Positions 16,133-25,519 of a stretch of 64,000 nt of DNA are shown here, in pieces. The stretch's first letter is position 1; every line of letters starts with the position of its first letter. The position numbers and the translations under genes are program-made. The notes beneath the pieces are model-generated. The model was given only the letters and a program-made list of their open reading frames with translations, ran no database searches and was not told the origin of the DNA. Location of the stretch: the NCBI GenBank assembly GCA_027941995.1, contig CP115966.1, forward strand, positions 558,001 through 622,000, written 5' to 3'. The stretch is from Erythrobacteraceae bacterium WH01K. GTDB lineage: Bacteria > Pseudomonadota > Alphaproteobacteria > Sphingomonadales > Sphingomonadaceae.

Positions 16133-19100
16133 TCAGCGGGCCAGCAGGTTTCGCGCCTGGCTGGCAATCTGCGCCAGCATGGCCGGAGCGACCGGCGTAT
16201 GCGCCTGCGCGCGGCCGATCATGCTGCCGAACTGGCGGATGGCGGCGGCGTTGTCCTCTGCCCAGTCGGCGACGGCCCCGGCGGGATCGTCCTTCGCCCC
16301 CTTGCGCCGCGACAGCCGCTTCAGGAAATCGAAGCGCATCTGCTGGAAGTCCCTGGCGAGGCCGGAAACGAGCAGGCGTTCCCACACGTCCGACGGGTTC
16401 ATGAGTGCGGCCACGCCCTGCGCCCAGTCGAGACCGAGACGGGCGCCAAGGTCGGTAAAGGCAGATGTCAGCGCGCGCGGATCGATGGCGAGGTCTTCCG
16501 ACAGCTTGGCCAGCCCGATGGCGCCGTCAAGGTCGAAGAGGTGGGCGGCGGCATGGGCCGATACCTCAGGCGCACCGGCCTGTGCGAATTCGGCCCGCAT
16601 CCGGGCGGAACGCTGGCGGTTTTCCGCGCCCAGAAGGTTGGCGGTCGCGCGGGTCAGTTCCGCGACCTCGTCCTGCAGAGTGTCGATGATGGCGGACGGG
16701 CTGCGCGTGCCGGGGCAGGCGCGCAGCAGGTCGGCCATGTGGATGCGCATGGCGGTGGCGACCCGGTCGAACAGCTGGAGCCGGATGGATTCGGGCATAT
16801 CGCCCGTGTCCAGCGCGTCCCAGATCTCGTCCATGCCCAACAGCCGCTCCACCGCGACGAAGGCGATGGCCACTTCGGCCAGGCCCACGCCTTCTTCCTC
16901 CGCCAGTTCGAAGGTGTGGATGATGCCCATGCGGTTGACGATGCGATTGGCAAGGCCGGTGGCCGCGATTTCGCGCCGCAGGCGGTGTTCCTCGATCTGG
17001 GCAGAGAACTTGCGCCGCATCGCTTCCGGGAAATAGTCCAGCAACGGTTTTTCCATTGCGGGATCGTCGGGCAGGCCGCTTTCCTCGATGGCATCCTGCA
17101 GCACCAGTTTCGTGCTCGACAGCAGGACGGCCAGCTCCGGCCGGGTAAGGCCCGCGCCATCGCCCGAGCGGCGCACGAGGCTTTCCGTATCGGCCAGCCC
17201 TTCCGTCTGGCGATCGAGCGCGCCGCGTTCCTCCAGCGTTTCCATCAGGCGGACCAGCGAGCCGGTGGACTCGGCCCCGCCATGCGAGGCGATCGACAGG
17301 GCGAGCGCCTGGAGCCTGTTATCCTCCAGCACGATATCCGCGACGTCGTCGGTCATGGATTCCAGAAGCTCGATGCGCCGCTTCTCGGACAGCTTGCCGG
17401 AACGCCGGGCCGCTTCCAGCGCGATCTTTATGTTCACCTCGTTGTCGGAGCAATCGACGCCGGCCGAATTGTCGATGAAGTCGGTATTTATCCGGCCCCC
17501 GGCACCGCCCGCGCCGTCCAGCGCGAATTCGATGCGTCCGGCCTGGGTGATGCCCAGATTGGCGCCTTCGCCGATGACGCGGGCACGCACGTCCTCTCCA
17601 TTGACGCGCAAGGCATCGTTGGCGGGATCGCCGACCTGGATGTTGTTCTCGCCCGATCCCTTCACATAGGTGCCGATCCCGCCGAACCACAGCAGGTCGG
17701 CCGGCGCTTTGAGGATGGCCGAAATCAGGGCCTCGGGCTCCATCTCGCCCGCTTCGACGCCCAGCGCCCGGCGCGCGGCCGCAGACAGCTTGATCGTCTT
17801 GGCCGTGCGCGGATAGACGCCGCCGCCCTTGGAAATCAGGTCGCGGTCGTAATCGTCCCAGCTGGACCGTGGCAGGTCGAACAACCGCTTGCGTTCCTTC
17901 CAGCTTTTCGCTGCATCGGGTTCGGGATCGATGAAGATGTGCCGGTGGTCGAAGGCGGCGACCAGGCGGATGGATTTCGACAGCAGCATCCCGTTGCCGA
18001 AGACATCGCCCGACATGTCGCCACAGCCCACCACGCTGACCGGTTCGGACTGCACGTCCACGCCCATTTCGCGGAAATGGCGCTGGACCGAAACCCATGC
18101 GCCGCGCGCAGTGATACCCATCGCCTTGTGATCGTATCCGTTGGAGCCACCGCTGGCGAAGGCATCGCCCAGCCAGAAGCCGCGTCCGATGGCGATCGCA
18201 TTGGCGACGTCGGAAAAGCGCGCCGTGCCCTTGTCGGCGGCAACCACGAAATAGGGGTCCGCCCCGTCGCGGATATGCACGCCTTCGGGATGCACGACCT
18301 TGTCGCCTTCCAGATTGTCGGTGATCGACAGCAGCGTGCGGATGAACACCTCGTAGCTTGCCTGCCCTTCAGCGGCCCACCCTTCGCGGTCGGTTGCGGG
18401 ATCGGGCAGTTGCTTGGGATAGAACCCGCCTTTCGCGCCGCTGGGCACGATGACCGCGTTCTTGACCCGCTGCGCCTTCATCAGACCCAGGATCTCGGTC
18501 CGGAAATCGTCGCGCCGGTCGGACCAGCGCAGGCCGCCGCGGGCGACCGGTCCGGCCCGCAGGTGGATGCCTTCGACCCGGCGGGAATAGACGAAGATTT
18601 CCCGCCAGGGCAGCGGCAGGGGCAGGCCGGGGACCTTGGCCGAATCCATCTTGAAGGCCAGCGCCTCGGGATCGGGGGCGAAGGCGTTGGTCCGCAGCAT
18701 GGCCTCGATCACGCCGTGATAGAGCCGCAGAAGGCGGTCGTCATTGATGGCCGCAACTTTGGCGAGGCCGGACTTGATGGCGCTGCGTGCCTCCTTGATC
18801 GCCTTGTCGCGGTCGCCTTCGAAAGCGGGATCGTGTTTCGCCCGGAACAGCGCGATCAGTGCGGCCGTGACCTGCGGGGCACGGGCCAGCGCATCGACCA
18901 CGGTGTAGATGGTGAAGCCCATCCCGGTCTGGCGCAGGTAGCGGTAGATCGCGCGCAGCCATTCGGCTTCCTGCGCGTTCATCCCGGCACCGACGACCAG
19001 CCGGTTGAAGGCGTCGTCCTCGCCCACATCGTTGAGCACGGCGGCAATCGCGCTCTCGATGGTGGCGGCGCGGTCCAGCACCGACCGGCTCTCGATCCCG

Positions 19101-20869
19101 GGCAGGGTTTCGAGCAGGAAGTCGTGCACCGTACCGAGGTCGCCATTCTCGACCGGGTTGGGGATTTCCTCCAGCACGCGGAAACCGAAATTCTCCAGCT
19201 CCGGCACGGCATCGGACAGCGGCAGGCTGCCGTGATGCTGGTAAACCTTCAGCCGCATCCGGTCCTGTGGGTCGCCGTCGAGGTGATAGAGCCGGGCGCT
19301 GCGCTGGGGGCCGCCTGCATCCTCCTCCTCGTGCGTGCCGAGCTGGCGCAGATTGTCGATGTCGAGCGCCGCCTCGCGCGCGCCGTAGCGGGCGCGGTAG
19401 GATGCGGAGAAACCGCTGCCGTAACGCATGGCCAGTGCCGCCGCGCGCTGCGGGGAGACGATGTCGGCCAGTTCCGTCTCGACCGCCTCGCTCCAGCCGC
19501 GCAGCATGGATTGCAGGCGTTCCTCGACCGCGGTCTCGTCGACCTGTCGGCGCTGCTGGCGGTTGTCGAGCACGAAGCGGAGCATGGCCAGCGTGCCGCC
19601 CTCGATCTCCAGGCTCCAGTCCAGCAGGCTGGCGCCGGTCATTTCCTCCAGCATCCCGGTGATCTGGTGGCGCACAGCGGTGGACATGGAATCGCGGGGC
19701 AGCCAGGCGAAGGCAAACACGTGGCGGGCCAGCGGCGCCTCGACCAGCGCGATTTTGGCCCGCGGGCGGTCGACCAGGCTGATCATGGTGGTGGTGATCC
19801 GGCGCAAATCCTCCGCTTCGAACCCGACCAGCAGGTCGTGAGGCAGGCGGGTCAGCGCATGGACCAGCGCCTTGCCCGCGTGGCCGAGGGGATCGAAGCC
19901 CAGCGTATCCATCAGCTCGGCAAGCTGGGAGCGCAGGCGGGGCACGGCGGCAGGCGGCGCAGCCAGCGCGGCGCTGGTCCATACGCCGGCATGGATCGAC
20001 AGGGCCTCGACCCTGCCGCTCGCATCGCGGCGGGGGACGATGAACAGGTCGAGCGGGATGCGGCGATGGACGTTGGAGACCCGGTTGGCCTTGATGACCA
20101 GGGGTTCGCGCGCTTCATCGCCCTGCCGGTCGAACCAGTCGAAGGCGCGTTCGTAGGATTCTTCCGCCAGAATCTGCTTCGCACTGCGGCGGCAAATGCC
20201 CAGCAGGTCCGAATGGCTGCCATCGCGGTGGCGCGTGACATGGCCGAGCTGGGTCAGCATCCCGTCGTTCAGCCATTGCAGCAGGGCAGCGCCTTCCTCG
20301 TCGCTCGCCCGTTCGGCAATCGCGGCGGCGTCGGCCGACATTTCTTCCTGCAGGCGCGGCCAGTCGCGAACCGATGCGCGCACATCGCCCAGCGTGGTCA
20401 GCAGCGCTTCCTCGATCTCGCGGCGCTTCTTCGCATCGACCCGGTCGGTCTCGAGATAGATCATCGATTCGCGGCAGGCATCGCCGGGTTTCGCCGGCAG
20501 GGCGGTCATGCGCCCTTCGCTATCTCGTTCGACCGCGATGACCGGGTGAATCAGGTGGTCGATGACCAGCCCGTGCGCGGCGAGGGTCGCCGCCACCGAA
20601 TCGACGAGGAAGGGCATGTCGGCATTGACGATCGCGATCCGCAGGAACCGGCGGTCGCCCGTTTCCGAAACCAGGGAGAGGCCGGTCTCGCCCGCTTTCC
20701 GCAGCGATGCGGCATCGAACAGGAACCGCGCGGCGGCCTGCAATTCGGTCCCGGTAAACGGTGTATCGCTGGGAAGGAGGGAGGCCTTGAGCCGCTTGGC
20801 AAGCTCCTTCTGCAAGGCGGCTGCCTGTTTGGAAGGTGCGGATTTTTCTGCGTTGTTCTTGGACCCCAT
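16133..20869 (-). CDS. NAD-specific glutamate dehydrogenase, large type
   Basis: A 1578-residue enzyme of the roughly 180-kDa glutamate dehydrogenase class, which oxidatively deaminates glutamate to 2-oxoglutarate and ammonia with NAD. The first 700 residues hold the ACT-like regulatory regions; the catalytic domain around 740-1200 includes VARGGLRWSDRRDDFRTEI, VIVPSGAKGGFYPKQ (catalytic lysine region) and VVGCGDMSGDVFGNGML in the dinucleotide-binding part. A long C-terminal helical extension follows. Length is normal for the class. The start at 20869 has GGGAG about 11 bases upstream. It is probably co-transcribed with the flavoprotein downstream. With gltBD, it covers both directions of glutamate nitrogen flow. 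Confidence 0.97.
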   Translation of the reverse strand: MGSKNNAEKSAPSKQAAALQKELAKRLKASLLPSDTPFTGTELQAAARFLFDAASLRKAGETGLSLVSETGDRRFLRIAIVNADMPFLVDSVAATLAAHGLVIDHLIHPVIAVERDSEGRMTALPAKPGDACRESMIYLETDRVDAKKRREIEEALLTTLGDVRASVRDWPRLQEEMSADAAAIAERASDEEGAALLQWLNDGMLTQLGHVTRHRDGSHSDLLGICRRSAKQILAEESYERAFDWFDRQGDEAREPLVIKANRVSNVHRRIPLDLFIVPRRDASGRVEALSIHAGVWTSAALAAPPAAVPRLRSQLAELMDTLGFDPLGHAGKALVHALTRLPHDLLVGFEAEDLRRITTTMISLVDRPRAKIALVEAPLARHVFAFAWLPRDSMSTAVRHQITGMLEEMTGASLLDWSLEIEGGTLAMLRFVLDNRQQRRQVDETAVEERLQSMLRGWSEAVETELADIVSPQRAAALAMRYGSGFSASYRARYGAREAALDIDNLRQLGTHEEEDAGGPQRSARLYHLDGDPQDRMRLKVYQHHGSLPLSDAVPELENFGFRVLEEIPNPVENGDLGTVHDFLLETLPGIESRSVLDRAATIESAIAAVLNDVGEDDAFNRLVVGAGMNAQEAEWLRAIYRYLRQTGMGFTIYTVVDALARAPQVTAALIALFRAKHDPAFEGDRDKAIKEARSAIKSGLAKVAAINDDRLLRLYHGVIEAMLRTNAFAPDPEALAFKMDSAKVPGLPLPLPWREIFVYSRRVEGIHLRAGPVARGGLRWSDRRDDFRTEILGLMKAQRVKNAVIVPSGAKGGFYPKQLPDPATDREGWAAEGQASYEVFIRTLLSITDNLEGDKVVHPEGVHIRDGADPYFVVAADKGTARFSDVANAIAIGRGFWLGDAFASGGSNGYDHKAMGITARGAWVSVQRHFREMGVDVQSEPVSVVGCGDMSGDVFGNGMLLSKSIRLVAAFDHRHIFIDPEPDAAKSWKERKRLFDLPRSSWDDYDRDLISKGGGVYPRTAKTIKLSAAARRALGVEAGEMEPEALISAILKAPADLLWFGGIGTYVKGSGENNIQVGDPANDALRVNGEDVRARVIGEGANLGITQAGRIEFALDGAGGAGGRINTDFIDNSAGVDCSDNEVNIKIALEAARRSGKLSEKRRIELLESMTDDVADIVLEDNRLQALALSIASHGGAESTGSLVRLMETLEERGALDRQTEGLADTESLVRRSGDGAGLTRPELAVLLSSTKLVLQDAIEESGLPDDPAMEKPLLDYFPEAMRRKFSAQIEEHRLRREIAATGLANRIVNRMGIIHTFELAEEEGVGLAEVAIAFVAVERLLGMDEIWDALDTGDMPESIRLQLFDRVATAMRIHMADLLRACPGTRSPSAIIDTLQDEVAELTRATANLLGAENRQRSARMRAEFAQAGAPEVSAHAAAHLFDLDGAIGLAKLSEDLAIDPRALTSAFTDLGARLGLDWAQGVAALMNPSDVWERLLVSGLARDFQQMRFDFLKRLSRRKGAKDDPAGAVADWAEDNAAAIRQFGSMIGRAQAHTPVAPAMLAQIASQARNLLAR

Positions 20870-21226
20870 GGGGTGGCCTGCTCCCTTGCGCGGGTTCCGG
20901 TGCGGTCCCGACGCATGGCCGGATAGAATGTTGCGTGATGGGCGGCAAGCTTTGCGAAACGTAGCGGAAGGTGGCGCGCTGCCAGTCGCCGCCTGCGGAC
21001 GATGAAGTGAAGTTTTCGAGCACTGTGCGCCCGCAAACCGGCGCTGCTTTCTACAACAGGATCAGTGGCTGCGTATCTGGTTGTCCCAACGCTTCCCTCG
21101 GCGGATCACCGTCGGGCACGGCGCCGGGACACGCTGCCACCGGTCCCCAGTGCCGCGCGGCCCGGATGCACCCCCCCAAGGTCGCACAGGCTTGCACCTG
21201 CCGGCACGCGCCGGGGCTCGCCCGGT
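20870..21226. other. 357-base intergenic region before glutamate dehydrogenase
   Basis: No convincing gene. On the minus strand it carries transcription from the LLM-class gene stop toward the glutamate dehydrogenase start. A short GC stem (CCGGC with GCCGG around four bases, near 21205) lies just after the LLM gene stop and could be a weak terminator without a T-run. The dehydrogenase promoter must lie here, but I see no convincing -35/-10 pair. Confidence 0.4.
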
Positions 21227-22207
21227 CTAGCCGATCGCTTCGGCGGTCAGGCGGACCGAGCGGGCCCTGGCCTCGGGATCGAAGGTCGCGCCCGACGCGA
21301 CGATCTCGTCCGCGCCGGTGCGCTGCACGAAAGCGGCGATGGCGGAGGCGACCTGCGACGGGGTGCCGATGGCGGATGCCTGGTCGAGATTAGCCAGCAT
21401 AGCCTTTGCGGGCGCGGGCAGCGTGTCGCGGTATCCCTCGACCGGCGGTTGCAGCTTGCCAGGATTGCCGGTTCTGAGGTTGACGAAGGCCTGTGCCTGG
21501 CTGGTCGCGATCAGGTGCGCCTCTGCCTCGTTTTCGGCACAGAAGATCGTCATCGCGGCCATCACATGGGGCTCGGGGCACTGCGCGCTCGGCTGGAAAT
21601 CGCGGCGATAGACCTCCAGCGCGGCATCGAGATGGTCGGGCGCGAAATGGCTGGCAAAGGCATAGGGAAGGCCCAGCCGCGCGGCGAGCTGCGCGCCGAA
21701 CAGGCTGGACCCCAGCATCCACATCTCGACATCGGCGCCGTAACCCGGCGTAGCCTTGACCGGCATTTCCGGTTCGCCCGTGAACAGGGCACGCAGTTCC
21801 GCCACGTCCTGCGGGAAATATTCCGACGCGGCGCGCAAATCCTTGCGAAGGGCCCGCTGCAATTCCGGTCCGGCGCCGGGCGCGCGGCCCAGGCCGAGAT
21901 CGATCCGGCCGGGGAACAGCGCATCGAGCGTTCCGAACTGCTCGGCAATCTGGAACGGGGTATGGTTGGGCAGCATGATGCCGCCCGACCCGATACGGAT
22001 GGCATTCGTCGCATTGCCGATATGCGCCAGCACGACGGAGGTCGCGCCGCCTGCAATGCCGGGCATGGCGTGATGTTCCGCCACCCAGAATCTGTGGCAG
22101 CCTGCCTCTTCGGCCGCGCGGGCGAGATCGGTCGTCGCCTGCATCGCTTCTGCCGGGCCCTGCCCTTCGCGGACGGGAACGAGATCGAGAACGGAAAGTC
22201 TGGTCAT
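21227..22207 (-). CDS. LLM-class flavin-dependent monooxygenase
   Basis: A 326-residue protein of the bacterial luciferase-like family, FMN- or F420-dependent TIM-barrel oxidoreductases. It begins MTRLSVLDLVPVREGQGPAE and includes CHRFWVAEHHAMPGIAGGAT, GSGGIMLPNHTPFQIAEQFG and FPGRIDLGLGRAPG, characteristic of the MsnO8-like branch. The substrate is unknown. The start at 22207 has GGAGG eight bases upstream and overlaps the preceding alpha/beta hydrolase by four bases, so the two are translationally coupled. A longer open frame running up to 22954 is a chance extension through the hydrolase gene. Confidence 0.92.
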   Translation of the reverse strand: MTRLSVLDLVPVREGQGPAEAMQATTDLARAAEEAGCHRFWVAEHHAMPGIAGGATSVVLAHIGNATNAIRIGSGGIMLPNHTPFQIAEQFGTLDALFPGRIDLGLGRAPGAGPELQRALRKDLRAASEYFPQDVAELRALFTGEPEMPVKATPGYGADVEMWMLGSSLFGAQLAARLGLPYAFASHFAPDHLDAALEVYRRDFQPSAQCPEPHVMAAMTIFCAENEAEAHLIATSQAQAFVNLRTGNPGKLQPPVEGYRDTLPAPAKAMLANLDQASAIGTPSQVASAIAAFVQRTGADEIVASGATFDPEARARSVRLTAEAIG

Positions 22208-22947
22208 GCGGCATCCTCCACGATGGTGATAAGGCGGGCGATATCTTCCTCGCGGCTGAGCCTGTGGTCGCCGCCCTTGACCAGCGTCACCACGACGTCC
22301 CGGCTTTCGAGCGCATCTGCAAGACGCAGGCTTGTCTCCCACGGGACATCGGCATCGGCCTGCCCGTGCAGCAGGCGCACGGGGCAGGTGATGGGGATGG
22401 GCGATCCCAGCAGGAGGTTGTCCTGCCCGTCCGCGAAGAAGCCGGGGTGCATCGGCGTCGGTTCCGGGCCGTAGGGGTTGGGGTCGAAGACGGTCTCGCC
22501 GCGGCCGAGCGTTTCCTTGTCTTCTTCGCTGCGGCCCCAGTCCGTGAAATCGGGCGCGGATGCGATGCCGACCAGCCCTGCCAGCCGCTGGCCCAGCGCC
22601 ATGCCGACCATCAGCATCAGCCAGCCGCCCATGGACGACCCCACCATCAGGACCGGGCCTGCAACATGGGCGTCGATCAGCGCGAGCACCTCGTCCCGCC
22701 AGCGGCCGAGCGTGCCGTCTGCGAAGTCGCCGCTGCTCTGGCCGCATCCGGAATAATCCATCAGCAGGCAGCCGCGTCCGGTGCTGGCGCAGTGGTCGAA
22801 AAGCGCAGTCGCCTTGCCGCCGGCCATGTCCGACATGTAGCCGGGGAGGAAGACCAGCGTCGGGCGCGCATTGTCCGGGGATGGCTCCGCCAGGCGGAAG
22901 GCGATGCGGCGCCCATCGGGCAGGTCGCGATATCGGATGTCGGTCAT
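22204..22947 (-). CDS. Alpha/beta hydrolase
   Basis: A 247-residue hydrolase of the alpha/beta fold. The oxyanion region is TLVFLPGYMSDMAGGK, the nucleophile elbow is VGSSMGGWL (catalytic Ser), and the acid and base are likely the Asp in LLHGQADADVPW and the His in VKGGDHRLS. It resembles small carboxyl-esterase or palmitoyl-thioesterase-like (ABHD10-type) enzymes; the substrate is unknown. The start at 22947 (MTDIRYRDL) is likely, though ATG 22959 is possible. It overlaps the LLM-class oxidoreductase gene by four bases, pointing to a common catabolic or detoxifying step. No transporter or regulator adjoins. Confidence 0.88.
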   Translation of the reverse strand: MTDIRYRDLPDGRRIAFRLAEPSPDNARPTLVFLPGYMSDMAGGKATALFDHCASTGRGCLLMDYSGCGQSSGDFADGTLGRWRDEVLALIDAHVAGPVLMVGSSMGGWLMLMVGMALGQRLAGLVGIASAPDFTDWGRSEEDKETLGRGETVFDPNPYGPEPTPMHPGFFADGQDNLLLGSPIPITCPVRLLHGQADADVPWETSLRLADALESRDVVVTLVKGGDHRLSREEDIARLITIVEDAA

Positions 22948-23005
22948 GGCGCATGCCATGTCGGGGCGGCCGGCATGCTTCGCAAGGCCAGCGGCGGCGG
23001 CTGCG

Positions 23006-24118
23006 TCAGAAGAACTCGAATTCCTCCACGTCCTCGTCCTGGTCGCACATGATCTTGAGCGCGGCGAATTCTGTCTGCGTCAGCACCGGGCGATACTCCG
23101 CATCCTCGCGGGCACTGTCGCGATATGCCTTCGCCCGCTCTCCGGGGGCGGGGTGGCTGGCGATCCAGCCGATCAAGCCCGGTTCGTCATTGTCTCCGGC
23201 ATCGCCGGTTGTATTCTCGTTGGGGCCTTCTTCGTCCCCGCCGCCGCCCAGCCGTTCGAAGAAGGCAGCCGCACCAAGCGGCGAGATGTTGCTCTGCGTC
23301 ATGCGGGCACGGGCATACTCGTCCGCTTCCCGCTCCGCCTCGCGCGAATAGCCGAGGCTGGCGACCCCGAACGCCGTGTTGCCGACCCCGGAATTGGAGC
23401 CCGCCAGCAGGATCGACAGGCCGAACTGCCGCAGGATAGAGGTCATGACATGGCGCTCGCGGACATGGCCGACCTCGTGTCCCAGCACGCCCGCCAGCTC
23501 TTCCGGCGTTTCGGCCTGCTGGACCAGCCCGTCGAACAGCAGCACCTGCCCGCCGGGCAGCGCGACTGCATTGACCATGCCCATGTTAGCGATGCCTGCC
23601 CGCACCTTATCGGTTTCGGGATCGACCGCGTCCAGCAGCTTTGCCAGCGCGGCATCGCCTTCCGGCGTGTGGCAGATCTTGCCCCCCAGATCGCCCACCA
23701 TCGCATTGCCGATCTGCCGTTCCCAGGCGGGCGGGACCATCGGGCCCAGCCATTCGGGCGCGGTCATGAACAGGGCGACGCAGCCCGCGCTGGCCGCGGC
23801 AAAAGCGATCGCCGCCTTGCCCAGCCCTATCCGGTCGATCCACCGGCCATAGCGCGTCGGCGCGGGCAGGGCGGATGCGAGAGCCGGGGGCAGGTCGCGG
23901 GGAAGGCGCAGCCGGAAATCGGGCACACTTTCGCGCTTGTAGACGGTTTCCGCCTGCAGGCTCTCGCCATAGACCAGGTCGCCGGGGGGAACGGTTTCGG
24001 AATTGCCGGCCCGGTCCTGCAGGACCAGCGATCCTGTCTCGTCCAGCCACGCCGTACCGTCCCTCCGCACGGCGGACAGACCGTCATACCAGCTTACCGA
24101 GACCGCCTGTCCCTCCAC
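23006..24118 (-). CDS. M48-family membrane metallopeptidase
   Basis: A 370-residue protease of family M48 with the zinc motif HEVGHVRERH and the third ligand region SREAEREADEYA downstream. Residues 1-85 form a short N-terminal domain of the kind fused to such proteases, then one membrane helix (GKAAIAFAAASAGCVALFM) and the catalytic domain facing the envelope or periplasm. The very acidic end (DQDEDVEEFEFF) is distinctive. The start is GTG at 24118, four bases after the DUF898 stop codon, so the genes are co-transcribed. M48 proteases next to DUF898/YjgN-type membrane proteins are a recurring pair, suggesting that the membrane protein is a partner or substrate (inference). Confidence 0.9.
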   Translation of the reverse strand: MEGQAVSVSWYDGLSAVRRDGTAWLDETGSLVLQDRAGNSETVPPGDLVYGESLQAETVYKRESVPDFRLRLPRDLPPALASALPAPTRYGRWIDRIGLGKAAIAFAAASAGCVALFMTAPEWLGPMVPPAWERQIGNAMVGDLGGKICHTPEGDAALAKLLDAVDPETDKVRAGIANMGMVNAVALPGGQVLLFDGLVQQAETPEELAGVLGHEVGHVRERHVMTSILRQFGLSILLAGSNSGVGNTAFGVASLGYSREAEREADEYARARMTQSNISPLGAAAFFERLGGGGDEEGPNENTTGDAGDNDEPGLIGWIASHPAPGERAKAYRDSAREDAEYRPVLTQTEFAALKIMCDQDEDVEEFEFF

Positions 24119-24121
24119 CGC

Positions 24122-25246
24122 TTAGATGGCCCCCACGTCGAAGGCGTCGAGCAGGCCCTCGCCGTGGCCTGCCGTCGCGGTCTGCGACTGGGTCAGTTCG
24201 TCCAGCAGGATCTCGCCGCGTGCATCCATGTGCACGATGAAGAATTTCCAGTGCCGATAGGACAGGAAGATATACCCCACGCCCAGCGTCAGGGCGACCA
24301 GCGCCACGTCGCCCAGGATCAGCTTGAACCAGTCCATGGTGGACGCATTGAATTCGAACTGCACATCACCCCAGTGCGTGGCGCCCACCGCCTCGCGGTA
24401 GAACGCGGCATAGAACGCCACTGCGATCAGGCCCAGCGCCAGGTAGATGCCGAGAATACCGACGAATATCGCGATGATGAAACCGGGCGCCAGTTCGGGA
24501 CTGTCGAACGCCTCGCTTCCCATGCCCATGAAGGCGGCGGCCATCGTTCCGCCCGCAATGATGAAGACGAACGGCATGAGGTAGAACAGCAGGAACCGCT
24601 TGAAGACCGGCACCGGGTCCGCATTGGCCTCGAAACCGTAGGGGCCGAAACTCATCTTGCTCCAGCGCTCGTTCCACAGGCTGGTCATCGACCAGGGGAT
24701 CAGCAGGCCGAGCGGGAGATAGCCGAAGATCGTCTTCCACATGTAGGACAGGCCGAACCGGAAGCCGCGATCGTCGCTGCCGCCGCGAATGCCGCGCCAG
24801 CGAGTGCGCGAAAGCCGGTATCGCAGCGCCCGGAACCGGGCGACCCCGGCGAGGTAGAAGAACACCACGAAAGAGACGAGGGTGATGAGGGAGCCGAGCT
24901 GTTCCTGCCCGCGCAGGACCATCGCCTGTGCCAGCTGCGACAGCAGGAAGAACGGCGCGACCAGCAGGACCAGCACCAGCAGGAAACCGATGAACAGCTC
25001 CATCCCCGTGCCGTTCCATTCCAGCGTCTCGTCGACGAACCGGCTGCGCGACCAGAGATATTGCCGCTCGCGCGTGGTCGCCCAGAAACGGTAGATGCCC
25101 AGCGTGACGATCGTCAGCAACAGGTTGGTGAAGGCGATCGGGGCGAATTCCTGCCACGTGCCCTCGAACCGGAACGCGCTGGTGTCACCGCTCGCCGCGG
25201 GCGGCGCGTCCATGCCCGGCGCCCCCGCGCCGTTGTGGTCTGTCAT
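24122..25246 (-). CDS. DUF898 (YjgN-like) membrane protein
   Basis: A 374-residue polytopic protein with about six or seven membrane helices, matching the YjgN/DUF898 family. Diagnostic features are the N-terminal FRFEGTWQEFAPIAFTNLLL, then GIYRFWATTRERQYLWSRSR and the repeated FGLSYMWKTIFGYLPLGLLI/WRGIRGG elements. Its function is unknown. It is followed after four bases by an M48 peptidase gene, and the two probably act together. The start at 25246 (MTDHNGAGAP) has only a weak upstream GGGGGC. The first 25 residues are low in complexity and probably cytosolic. Confidence 0.88.
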   Translation of the reverse strand: MTDHNGAGAPGMDAPPAASGDTSAFRFEGTWQEFAPIAFTNLLLTIVTLGIYRFWATTRERQYLWSRSRFVDETLEWNGTGMELFIGFLLVLVLLVAPFFLLSQLAQAMVLRGQEQLGSLITLVSFVVFFYLAGVARFRALRYRLSRTRWRGIRGGSDDRGFRFGLSYMWKTIFGYLPLGLLIPWSMTSLWNERWSKMSFGPYGFEANADPVPVFKRFLLFYLMPFVFIIAGGTMAAAFMGMGSEAFDSPELAPGFIIAIFVGILGIYLALGLIAVAFYAAFYREAVGATHWGDVQFEFNASTMDWFKLILGDVALVALTLGVGYIFLSYRHWKFFIVHMDARGEILLDELTQSQTATAGHGEGLLDAFDVGAI

Positions 25247-25324
25247 GAAAGAAATTGCCCCCGATTTATCCCGATCCGGTCCCTTGGTGCAGCGACCGGG
25301 CGGGCTGCGTCAAGCGGGGGCGTG

Positions 25325-25519
25325 TTATTCGCCGGGCTCGAAGATCTCCTCGATCGCCAGCTCGAACACGCCTGCAATGGTGAAGGCAAGGGGCAGCGAG
25401 GGGTCGTAGCGCCCCGTTTCGATGGCATTGACGCTCTGCCGGCTGACGCCCAGCCGGTTGGCCAGTTCCTGCTGGCTCCAGCTGCGTTCGGCCCGCAGGA
25501 CCTTTAGTCTGTTCTTCAC
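25325..25519 (-). CDS. XRE-family helix-turn-helix regulator
   Basis: A 64-residue DNA-binding protein consisting of one Cro/C1-type helix-turn-helix: MKNRLKVLRAERSWSQQEL, ANRLGVSRQSVNAIETGRYD and a short IEEIFEPGE tail. Such single-domain proteins usually dimerise and repress. It starts with GTG at 25519, overlapping the stop of the upstream membrane-protein gene by four bases (GTGA). As the last gene of a three-gene operon whose leader contains a large palindrome (26144-26197), it is the obvious candidate to bind there and autoregulate, possibly modulated by the membrane proteins. That link is inferred from position only. Confidence 0.9.
   Translation of the reverse strand: MKNRLKVLRAERSWSQQELANRLGVSRQSVNAIETGRYDPSLPLAFTIAGVFELAIEEIFEPGE

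Noticed and set aside
15989-20926. A 1645-codon open frame on the plus strand
   Set aside because: It is the mirror of the glutamate dehydrogenase gene. High GC at third codon positions removes stops from one antisense frame; its residues are low in complexity (His, Gln, Gly, Arg) and match no fold.
21227-22954. Possible fusion of LLM-class monooxygenase with an upstream domain
   Set aside because: The upstream part is an alternate frame of the alpha/beta hydrolase; GGAGG and ATG at 22207 define the monooxygenase start.
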